Positions 8,313 to 15,146 of a DNA stretch of 64,000 nt are shown here, in pieces; positions within the stretch are counted from its first letter, which is position 1; the number at the start of each line of letters is the position of its first letter. Position numbers and translations under genes: made by a program. The stretch lies in the NCBI RefSeq assembly GCF_000972385.1, contig NZ_JXTE01000012.1, positions 1-64,000 on the forward strand, given 5' to 3'. Below the pieces are notes generated by a model. That model was given only the letters and a program-made list of their open reading frames with translations. It was not told the origin of the DNA and ran no database searches. Source of the stretch: Streptomyces sp. WM6386. GTDB lineage: Bacteria > Actinomycetota > Actinomycetes > Streptomycetales > Streptomycetaceae.

Positions 8313-8504
8313 ATGAAGAAGCGCACCATGCTCGCCATCGCCACCATGGCCACCGGTTTCGTCGTCGCCGCTGTCACCCCGTCGCACGCGCTCGGGGACG
8401 ACCTGCCCGACCTCGACGTGGACAAGACCGTCAGCACGCTCGGCGACACGATCGCCAGCGACAGCCTCTCCGTCGACGACACCGCCCTCGGGCAGAACGG
8501 CTGA
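8313..8504 (+). CDS. Small secreted peptide of unknown function
   Basis: A 63-residue protein starting at ATG 8313. Residues 1 to about 26 form a Sec signal (MKKRTMLAIATMATGFVVAA, ending near SHA). The mature part is only about 36 residues and strongly acidic (DDLPDLDVDKTVSTLGDT), ending in GQNG. It has no cysteine, so it is not a chaplin or lanthipeptide precursor of the usual kind. It is flanked on both sides by hairpin terminators, hence a monocistronic unit, which supports it being a real gene. The role is unknown; a surface or developmental peptide is possible. Confidence 0.7.
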   Translation: MKKRTMLAIATMATGFVVAAVTPSHALGDDLPDLDVDKTVSTLGDTIASDSLSVDDTALGQNG

Positions 8505-8517
8505 GGCCGACCGGAAC

Positions 8518-8558
8518 ACGGCGCCGGCACCCCTCGCGTCAGGGGGTGCCGGCGCCGT
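8518..8558. terminator. Strong hairpin terminator after the small secreted-protein gene
   Basis: A 16-bp perfect inverted repeat: left arm 8518-8533, right arm 8543-8558, with a loop of about 9 bases. It starts 14 bases after the stop codon. It is among the most stable stems in the window. Confidence 0.85.
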
Positions 8559-8642
8559 CGTATGCGCCCCCTCAACTGGGGCTGGTTTCCGTGGCAGGGT
8601 GAAGCGGGCAAGCCTCAGGGGGCCAACAGAAGAGGGGGAACC

Positions 8643-9683
8643 GTGATCGTCTGGATCAACGGTGCGTTCGGTGCGGGGAAGACCACCACCGCACGAGAAC
8701 TGATCGACCTGATCCCGAACAGCACGCTCTTCGACCCCGAGGTCATCGGCGGAGCGCTGACGCAGCTGCTCCCGCCCAAGCACCTCGCCGAGGTCGGCGA
8801 CTTCCAGGACCTGCCGATCTGGCGACGTCTCGTGATCGACACGGCCGCCGCCATGCTGGCCGAGCTCGGCGGGACCCTCGTGGTCCCCATGACCCTGCTG
8901 CGCCAGGAGTACCGCGATGAGATCTTCGGTGGCCTCGCCGCCCGCCGGATCACGGTCCGGCACCTCCTTCTCGCTCCGGCCGAAACGATCCTGCGGGAGC
9001 GAATAGCCGGGCGGGAGATCCCGCCGGACCTGCCCCACGGCGACATACGGATACGGCAGTCGTCGTACGACCACATCGAGCCGTACCGCACCGCCCTCGC
9101 CTCCTGGCTGACCGCCGACGCCCACCCCGTCGACAACGGCGCCCTCACCCCGCACGAGACGGCCGTCCGCATAGCGGAGGCGGTCGGATCCGGTTCCGTA
9201 CCCGTCTGCGACATCGTGCAGACCCCCGAACCGACCGCCGAGACCCTCGCCGCCGGAGTCCTCCTCTTCGACGAGCGGGACCGGGTGCTGCTCGTCGACC
9301 CCACCTACAAGGCCGGCTGGGAGTTCCCCGGCGGCGTCGTCGAACCCGGCGAGGCCCCCGCACGGGCCGGTATCCGCGAGGTCGCCGAGGAGACCGGGAT
9401 ACGGCTGGAGGACGTGCCGCGGCTCCTCGTCGTCGACTGGGAACAGCCCCGGCCGCCCGGCTACGGCGGTCTGCGCCTCCTCTTCGACGGCGGCCGCCTC
9501 GACTCCGCGCAGGCGGGGCGGGTGCTGCTGCCCGGGCCCGAACTGCGGGACTGGCGCTTCGTCACCGAGCAGGAGGCCGCCGACCTGCTGCCGCCCGTCC
9601 GCTACGAGCGGCTGAGGTGGGCGCTGCGGGCCCGGGAACGCGGGGCGGCGCTCTATCTGGAGGCGGGTGTTCCGGCGCCCTGA
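8643..9683 (+). CDS. TmrB-like P-loop kinase fused to a Nudix hydrolase
   Basis: A 346-residue two-domain protein. The start is GTG 8643, preceded by AGAGGGGG. Residues 1 to about 185 begin VIVWINGAFGAGKTTTAREL with P-loop G7-T14. They follow the pattern of TmrB, the ATP-binding tunicamycin-resistance protein: a FDPE motif near residue 34, then the LVVPMTLLRQEY segment after the second strand. Residues about 205-346 are a Nudix domain with a complete box from G231 to I253 (E237, R245, E246, E249, E250, G252). Both domains act on nucleotides or nucleotide-linked compounds. The fusion suggests coupled phosphorylation and diphosphate cleavage, or house-cleaning of a modified nucleotide (inference). 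It stands alone behind a terminator. Confidence 0.85.
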   Translation: MIVWINGAFGAGKTTTARELIDLIPNSTLFDPEVIGGALTQLLPPKHLAEVGDFQDLPIWRRLVIDTAAAMLAELGGTLVVPMTLLRQEYRDEIFGGLAARRITVRHLLLAPAETILRERIAGREIPPDLPHGDIRIRQSSYDHIEPYRTALASWLTADAHPVDNGALTPHETAVRIAEAVGSGSVPVCDIVQTPEPTAETLAAGVLLFDERDRVLLVDPTYKAGWEFPGGVVEPGEAPARAGIREVAEETGIRLEDVPRLLVVDWEQPRPPGYGGLRLLFDGGRLDSAQAGRVLLPGPELRDWRFVTEQEAADLLPPVRYERLRWALRARERGAALYLEAGVPAP

Positions 9684-9960
9684 TCCCAGGAGTCGTACGG
9701 CGGGGCCGTCAGCCTGCTCACCTCCTGGAACCTCCTGCTGAACCCGTCCATCGCCGCCGCCGTCCGCGCGTGCCGGGCGATGACATCGGCGGCGGCCTCC
9801 GGGACGCCCTGCGGCCGGGCGCCGTCGGCGCACGCGCGGATGAAGGCTGACCGTTGATCGCCGCGGTGGCCGTACAACTCGGTGACCAGCCACAGGACCA
9901 GGTACAGGGAGGTGTACGCGCGGTCGTAGGGGCGATGGCGGTCGAAGAACTGTCCCGGTC
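9653..9960 (-). pseudogene. Probable 5'-truncated gene remnant
   Basis: The minus frame from about 9960 to the TAG at 9653-9655 reads a credible protein of about 100 residues (FFDRHRPYDRAYTSLYLVLW ... RLTAPPYDSWDQ) with proper GC3 bias. It has no ATG or GTG anywhere before it: the frame runs back into the 3' end of the dipeptidase gene until an in-frame TGA there. The only start in the coding part is a TTG at 9877. It is best read as the C-terminal part of a gene that lost its 5' end, or a small gene with a rare start. I do not recognise the family. It overlaps the end of the TmrB-Nudix gene by 31 bases. Confidence 0.45.
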
Positions 9961-9962
9961 GC

Positions 9963-11318
9963 TCAGCTCGCCGCGTAGTTGCGCAGGAACAGTGCCTCCG
10001 CGACCGAGAGGCGCTCCAGCTCCTGCGGGGACACGCTCTCGTTCACCGCGTGGATCTGGGCCTCCGGCTCGCTCAGGCCGATGAGGAGGATCTCGGCGTG
10101 CGGGTAGAGGGCGGCGAGGGTGTTGCACAGGGGGATGGAGCCGCCCTGCCCCGCGTACTGCATCTCCTGGCCCGGGTAGGCGACCGACATGGCCTCGGCC
10201 ATCGCCGCGTACGCCGGGCTGGTCGTGTCGGCGCTGAAGGCCTGGCCCTGGCCGATCTGCTCGGTGCGCACCCGGGCGCCCCACGGGGTGCGCGCCTCCA
10301 GGTGGGCCTGGAGCAGCTTGGTCGCCTCGGCGGCGTCGACGCCCGGCGGCACCCGCAGGCTGACCAGGGCGCGGGCGCCCGCCTGCACGGACGGGGTGGC
10401 GCCGACGACCGGCGGGCAGTCGATGCCGAGGACCGTGACGGCCGGGCGCGCCCAGATGCGGTCGGCGACCGTGCCGGAGCCGATCAGCTCGACGCCGTCC
10501 AGGACCTTCGCGTCCTTGCGGAACTGCTCCTCGTCGTACTGCAGTCCGTCCCACCCGGTCTCGGGGGCCAGACCGTCGACCGTCGTCGAACCGTCCTCGG
10601 CGCGCAGCGAGTCCAGTACGCGGATCAGCGCGGCCAGCGCGTCGGGCGCCGCGCCGCCGAACTGGCCCGAGTGCAGGTTGCCCTGGAGCGTGTCGACCTG
10701 CACACGGACCAGGGTCATGCCCCGCAGGGTGGAGGTGACCGTCGGCAGCCCGACCCGGAAGTTGCCCGCGTCGCCGATGACGATGGTGTCGGCCTCCAGG
10801 AGGTCCGGGTGTTCCTCGGCGTACCGCTCCAGACCGCCCGTGCCCATCTCCTCGGAGCCCTCGGCGATCACCTTGACGTGCACCGGCACGCCGCCGTTGG
10901 CCTTCAGTGCGCGCAGGGCGAGCAGGTGCATGATCACGCCGCCCTTGCAGTCGGCGGCACCGCGTCCGTACCAGCGGCCGTCGCGCTCGGTCAGCTCGAA
11001 CGGCGGAGTGGTCCAGGCGGCCTCGTCCAGCGGCGGCTGCACGTCGTAGTGCGCGTAGAGCAGGACCGTCTTCGCGCCGGCGGGGCCCGGCAGGTAGCCG
11101 TAGACCGACTGGGTGCCGTCCGGGGTGTCGAGCAGGGCCACGTCCTGGAAGCCCTCGGCGCCGAGCGCGTCGGCGACCCAGCGGGCGGCACCCTCGCTCT
11201 CGCTCCTGGGGAACTGGTCGAAGTCCGCCACCGACTTGAACGCCACCAGTTCGGTGAGCTCCGCCCGCGCCCTGGGCATCAGCGAGGCGACGGTCTCGGC
11301 GACCGGATTCGACGACAT
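9963..11318 (-). CDS. M20-family metallodipeptidase
   Basis: A 451-residue cytosolic peptidase starting at ATG 11318 with AAGGAGCG upstream. Di-zinc ligands are all in place: H90 and D92 in AHYDVQP, D123 in GAADCKGG, the catalytic/ligand pair E156-E157 in EGSEEMG, and D183. The lid/dimerisation domain lies between about 205 and 360 (NLHSGQFGG). This is the CNDP-like dipeptidase group that hydrolyses Xaa-Xaa dipeptides, including carnosine-type substrates. It is monocistronic and divergent from the FAD reductase gene, with 132 bases between. Confidence 0.93.
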   Translation of the reverse strand: MSSNPVAETVASLMPRARAELTELVAFKSVADFDQFPRSESEGAARWVADALGAEGFQDVALLDTPDGTQSVYGYLPGPAGAKTVLLYAHYDVQPPLDEAAWTTPPFELTERDGRWYGRGAADCKGGVIMHLLALRALKANGGVPVHVKVIAEGSEEMGTGGLERYAEEHPDLLEADTIVIGDAGNFRVGLPTVTSTLRGMTLVRVQVDTLQGNLHSGQFGGAAPDALAALIRVLDSLRAEDGSTTVDGLAPETGWDGLQYDEEQFRKDAKVLDGVELIGSGTVADRIWARPAVTVLGIDCPPVVGATPSVQAGARALVSLRVPPGVDAAEATKLLQAHLEARTPWGARVRTEQIGQGQAFSADTTSPAYAAMAEAMSVAYPGQEMQYAGQGGSIPLCNTLAALYPHAEILLIGLSEPEAQIHAVNESVSPQELERLSVAEALFLRNYAAS

Positions 11319-11450
11319 GGGCACGCTCCTTGTAGGTGCGACGTTGTACATGTGGGTACGGAGATCCTCCCACAGTGGCCTGCGACGATGACGGTCGTAG
11401 GATGCGGGAGGCAGGTGCGGCAACGGGCTTGATCGGAGCAGTAGACCATC

Positions 11451-12689
11451 GTGACCAGCGAGAACTCTTCGGCGGACGACGCGCAGCAGGTGTGGGACGT
11501 CGTCGTGGTGGGTGCGGGGCCGGCAGGCGCCTCGGCCGCGTACGCGGCGGCGGTGGCCGGCCGTCGTGTGTTGTTGCTGGAGAAGGCGGAGCTGCCGCGC
11601 TACAAGACGTGCGGCGGCGGCATCATCGGCCCCTCTCGCGACTCGCTGCCGCCCGGCTTCGAGCTGCCGCTGCGGGACCGGGTGCACGCGGTGACCTTCT
11701 CGCACAACGGGCGCTTCACCCGGACGCGTCGCTCCAGGCAGATGCTGTTCGGGCTGATCAATCGATCCGAGTTCGACCACCAGCTCGTCGAGCACGCCCA
11801 GAAGGCCGGCGCCGAGCTGCGCACGGGCGCCGCCGTCCAGCGGGTCGAGCAGCACGGGACGGCGGTGCCGGACCGGCGTACCGTCGCCGTGGTCCTGCAG
11901 GGCGGCGAGACGGTGCTCGCGCGGGCGGTCGTGGGCGCGGACGGCAGCGCCAGCCGCATAGGAGCACATGTCGGGGTGAAGCTCGACCAGGTGGATCTGG
12001 GCCTGGAGGCTGAGATTCCGGTGCCGGAGACCGTCGCCGAGGACTGGCAGGGTCGGGTGCTCATCGACTGGGGGCCGATGCCCGGCAGTTACGGCTGGGT
12101 CTTTCCCAAGGGCGACACCCTCACGGTCGGGGTGATCTCGGCGCGCGGTGAAGGGGCCGCGACCAAGCGGTACTTGGAGGAGTTCATCGGGCGGCTCGGC
12201 CTCGCCGGGTTCGAACCGAGCATCTCCTCCGGGCACTTGACCCGCTGCCGGGCCGACGACTCGCCGATGTCCCGTGGCCGGGTGCTGGTGTGCGGGGACG
12301 CGGCGGGACTCCTGGAGCCGTGGACGCGCGAGGGCATCTCGTTCGCACTGCGTTCGGGGCGGCTCGCGGGGGAGTGGGCGGTGCGGATCGCCGAGGCGCA
12401 CGACGCCGTGGACGCCCGGCGTCAGGCCCTCAACTACGCGTTCGCCATCAAGGCGGGGCTGGGCGTGGAGATGAGCGTCGGCAAGCGGCTGCTGATGGCG
12501 TTCGAGCGCCGCCCCGGCCTCTTCCACGCGGCGCTGACCGGGGTCCGGCCGGTCTGGAGGGCGTTCATGGAGATCACCCGCGGGTCCACGACGCTGGGTG
12601 AGCTCGTCCGCGGCCGTCCCATGGTCCAGCGTGTGCTGACCGCGCTGGACCGTCGGCAGGTACCGGACGGCGACGAGGTCACTTCCTGA
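11451..12689 (+). CDS. FAD-dependent geranylgeranyl-reductase-family oxidoreductase
   Basis: A 412-residue flavoprotein starting at GTG 11451. The Rossmann FAD motif GAGPAG is at 21-26, with the acidic strand end LLLEKAELPRYKTCGGG, where the PRYKxCGGG pattern is the hallmark of the geranylgeranyl reductase/digeranylgeranylglycerophospholipid reductase group. A second FAD motif, VLVCGDAAGLLEPWTREGIS, is near 280. Such enzymes saturate isoprenoid double bonds, for example in menaquinone side chains or lipids, but actinobacterial members are often uncharacterised. Its end overlaps the convergent F420-type gene by 11 bases. Confidence 0.88.
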   Translation: MTSENSSADDAQQVWDVVVVGAGPAGASAAYAAAVAGRRVLLLEKAELPRYKTCGGGIIGPSRDSLPPGFELPLRDRVHAVTFSHNGRFTRTRRSRQMLFGLINRSEFDHQLVEHAQKAGAELRTGAAVQRVEQHGTAVPDRRTVAVVLQGGETVLARAVVGADGSASRIGAHVGVKLDQVDLGLEAEIPVPETVAEDWQGRVLIDWGPMPGSYGWVFPKGDTLTVGVISARGEGAATKRYLEEFIGRLGLAGFEPSISSGHLTRCRADDSPMSRGRVLVCGDAAGLLEPWTREGISFALRSGRLAGEWAVRIAEAHDAVDARRQALNYAFAIKAGLGVEMSVGKRLLMAFERRPGLFHAALTGVRPVWRAFMEITRGSTTLGELVRGRPMVQRVLTALDRRQVPDGDEVTS

Positions 12690-13128
12690 CGGTGATCCGG
12701 AAGACGGGGTGGTCCTGGGCGGCCGCGGCGATCTCCTCGTCCGAGGACTTCGCGGTGACCCCCTGGAAGTACTGGTTGACCTCCCAGCCCCACTTCTCCA
12801 GGTAGGTCCGCAGGATCGCGAGCTTCTCCGTGTCGGGAAGCTCCACCGCGGTGAACTCGCGGACCTTGCGGCCGATCCGCAGTTCCCCGCCGCCGGCCAC
12901 GCGCATGTTGCGCACCCACTGGGAGTGGCCGCGGGCCGAGACCAGGTACTGCTCGCCGTCGTACGTGTGCGGGTTGACCGGGATGCGCTGCATCTTGCCG
13001 CTCTTACGGCCGCGCACCGACATCTCCGCCATCCCGGCCAGGCTGAGGCCGTGCCGGGCCAGCCAGCCGAAGACGCTGTTGAAGCGGACGTTGAGCGGGC
13101 TGCCCTTGAGGTAGTACGGCTGCGACAT
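12679..13128 (-). CDS. Deazaflavin (F420)-dependent nitroreductase-family protein
   Basis: A 149-residue protein. ATG 13128 is preferred over ATG 13140 because GGGGGTC precedes it. The sequence shows the split beta-barrel of the Ddn/FDOR-A group, with MSVRGRKSGKMQRIPVN near residues 36-52 matching the GRKSG nucleotide/F420-phosphate-binding turn and LVSARGHSQWVRNM later. Members use reduced F420 to reduce quinones, nitroaromatics or other hydride acceptors. The divergent TetR gene and two dyads in the 147-base gap suggest that a toxic compound induces it (inference). Confidence 0.85.
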   Translation of the reverse strand: MSQPYYLKGSPLNVRFNSVFGWLARHGLSLAGMAEMSVRGRKSGKMQRIPVNPHTYDGEQYLVSARGHSQWVRNMRVAGGGELRIGRKVREFTAVELPDTEKLAILRTYLEKWGWEVNQYFQGVTAKSSDEEIAAAAQDHPVFRITVRK

Positions 13129-13146
13129 GCTGACCCCCATCGGATG

Positions 13147-13214
13147 GAGAGCGGTGCTCTCGCTGTGCCCTCAGTCTGCGGCAGAACGGTGCTCCAAAGC
13201 AAGAGCAGCGCTCT
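13147..13214. promoter_or_regulatory. Twin TetR-type operators
   Basis: GAGAGCGGTGCTCTC (13147-13161) and AGAGCAGCGCTCT (13202-13214) are two perfect dyads sharing the consensus AGAGC-N3-GCTCT. Their centres are 54 bases apart. Extra half-sites GCTCT follow (GGCGCTCTCG near 13227 and CTGCTCTG near 13247). They fill the gap between the F420-type gene and the TetR gene, the first one just before the F420-type start, so both genes are likely repressed together. Confidence 0.7.
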
Positions 13215-13275
13215 CTTTTTTGTTCGGCGCTCTCGTTTGTGTGCACTGCTCTGCATTCATGGGAGACTGGCTCCC

Positions 13276-14007
13276 ATGAGCACCGCACACGGCGCCCGTG
13301 CCCGGGCCAGGATCGAAGTCACCGCGGCCATCAAGGACGCGGCGCGCAGACAGCTCGCCGCCGACGGTGCCGCGAAGCTCTCGCTGCGGGCCGTCGCACG
13401 TGAGCTCGGCATGGTCTCGTCCGCGCTCTACCGGTACTTCCCGAGCCGTGACGACCTGCTCACCGACCTCATCATCGATGCCTACAACTCTGTCGGCGAG
13501 AGCGCGGAGGCGGCGCACGACAAGGCCGCGGGCGCCGGGCCGGTCGAGCGCTGGACCGCGGCGTGCGAGGCGGTACGCGGCTGGGGACTGCGGCATCCGC
13601 ACGAGTACGCGCTGATCTACGGCTCGCCGGTGCCCGGCTACGCCGCGCCCGACACCACCATCCCGGCCGCCGCCCGTGTCGGTCTCGTCTTCATCGGGAT
13701 CGTCCGCGACGCCCACCAGGACAACGCCCTGAGCGAGCCCCCGCTGCCGACCGAACTGCGCCCCGAAGCCGAGCGGATGGCCGCCGACCTCGCCCCGGAC
13801 CTGCCGCCCGGGTCGATGGCGGCGCTCGTCGCGGCCTGGGCCCAGCTGTTCGGGCTGGTGGGGTTCGAGCTGTTCGGGCAGTTCAACCGGGTCGTCGAGG
13901 ACCGCGACACGTTCTTCCGGCAGGCCGCGACCCGACTCGCCCACGGGGTGGGGCTGGTGACTCAGCCGACCGGCACCGCCGGCGAGGGCAGCAGTTCCGG
14001 GTCCTGA
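13276..14007 (+). CDS. TetR-family transcriptional regulator
   Basis: A 243-residue repressor starting at ATG 13276. The N-terminal helix-turn-helix spans about 35-56 (LSLRAVARELGMVSSALYRYF), and the C-terminal part matches the TetR_C_33-like ligand domain of actinobacteria (WGLRHPHEYALIYGSPVPGY). It is divergent from the F420-type oxidoreductase, with matching operators between them. It probably senses a small hydrophobic compound and derepresses its neighbour. Its 3' end overlaps the convergent BTAD regulator by 46 bases. Confidence 0.92.
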   Translation: MSTAHGARARARIEVTAAIKDAARRQLAADGAAKLSLRAVARELGMVSSALYRYFPSRDDLLTDLIIDAYNSVGESAEAAHDKAAGAGPVERWTAACEAVRGWGLRHPHEYALIYGSPVPGYAAPDTTIPAAARVGLVFIGIVRDAHQDNALSEPPLPTELRPEAERMAADLAPDLPPGSMAALVAAWAQLFGLVGFELFGQFNRVVEDRDTFFRQAATRLAHGVGLVTQPTGTAGEGSSSGS

Positions 14008-14747
14008 CGCAGCACCCGCGCATGCAGGGACCGCAGCGCCGGTCCCGGGTCCGCCCCCATCGCCTCCGCGAGCCGCTGCCGGGCGCCCTCGTAGGCGGTG
14101 AGCGCGTCGGAGGAACGGCCGAGGCGGCACAGGGCGAGCATCAGCAGCTCGACCAGCCGCTCGCGCAGAGGGTGCGTCGCCACGAGGCGGACCAGCTCGT
14201 GGATGTACTCGAAGGAACGGCCGAGCGTGATCTCGCCCTCCAGCCGCGCCTCCAGGACCGTGAGCCGCTTCTCGGCCCAGCGCAGCCGCTCCGCCGCCAA
14301 CCAGGGTGCCCGCACGCCCTCCGCGAAGTCACCGCGCCACAACTCCTCGGCCCGACCCGCCAGTTCGACCGCCCGCCGCACCTCACCGGCATCCCGCGCG
14401 ATGAGCGCCTCGGCCACCATGAGCCGCCGCTCGGCCAGGTCGCCGATGACGGCACCGGTCAGCCGGTACCCCGTGCCGGTCCACTCCAGCAGCACACCGT
14501 CCCCGAGCGCGCGGCGCAGCCCGGAGACGTACTTCTGCACGAGGTTGCGTACATGCACCGGCGGCGCCCCGCCCCACACCGCCTCGACCAGCCCGTCGTA
14601 CGACAGGGTCCGCCCCTCCTGGAGCAACAGCACGGCGAGAACCGCGCGCTGCTTCGGCGGGCCCAGCGGGATCTCGGTGCCGTCGCGCAAGGCCCGTAGC
14701 GGGCCCAGCAGTTCGAAGCGCACGGTCCCGGCAGTCCCATCACCCAT
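13962..14747 (-). CDS. BTAD/SARP-family regulator
   Basis: A 261-residue protein. Residues 9 to about 95 are an OmpR-type winged helix (FELLGPLRALRDGTEIPLGPPKQRAVLAVLLL), and about 100-250 are the bacterial transcriptional activation domain (AERRLMVAEALIARDAGE... RLRERLVELLMLAL). This is the minimal SARP layout of pathway activators such as ActII-ORF4, without the NB-ARC extension of AfsR. No obvious secondary-metabolite cluster adjoins it; the nearest membrane gene is the MMPL exporter at 15147. The target is therefore unknown. Confidence 0.9.
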   Translation of the reverse strand: MGDGTAGTVRFELLGPLRALRDGTEIPLGPPKQRAVLAVLLLQEGRTLSYDGLVEAVWGGAPPVHVRNLVQKYVSGLRRALGDGVLLEWTGTGYRLTGAVIGDLAERRLMVAEALIARDAGEVRRAVELAGRAEELWRGDFAEGVRAPWLAAERLRWAEKRLTVLEARLEGEITLGRSFEYIHELVRLVATHPLRERLVELLMLALCRLGRSSDALTAYEGARQRLAEAMGADPGPALRSLHARVLRQDPELLPSPAVPVG

Positions 14748-14773
14748 GCGTCGAGCCTAACGCCGCCCGAGCC

Positions 14774-15001
14774 TCAGTCCGGGATGACCAGACCCCGCTC
14801 GCGCAACTGCGGCAGGCAGATCTTCAGGCAGGACTCGACAGAGACGGCGTCCGTGCGCACGAGCAGGTCCTCGTGGAACGGGGCTCCGTTCGCGACGAAA
14901 GTCCACGGCTTGACGCCGTCGCGCATCCGTTCGGCATCGGCCTTGAACAGGACCGTGACCCCCTGCTCGGCCAACGCCTCCATGATCCGCACGATGTCCA
15001 C
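14774..15001 (-). CDS. Conserved-looking small protein, function unknown
   Basis: A 75-residue protein. GTG 15001 is chosen because GAGGGAGC precedes it; an upstream extension would be arginine/proline-rich and out of character. It is a compact mixed fold: VDIVRIMEALAEQGVTVLFK, WTFVANGAP, then SVESCLKICLPQLRERGL. No motif identifies a reaction. It lies 26 bases downstream of the BTAD gene start region on the same strand and is divergent from the MMPL exporter. Confidence 0.75.
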   Translation of the reverse strand: MDIVRIMEALAEQGVTVLFKADAERMRDGVKPWTFVANGAPFHEDLLVRTDAVSVESCLKICLPQLRERGLVIPD

Positions 15002-15146
15002 CGCGGCTCCCTCGTTACCCGTCCTCGACCAGGGGGCAAAGCTACCCCTTCGCCGTCTTCCAGTGGATCTTCCAGCGGGTCTTCCAGCGAGCGGGCGGAC
15101 GGTGAGCGGGTCACTCGATCCAGAACTCCCCTGGAAGGGCTGCCCC

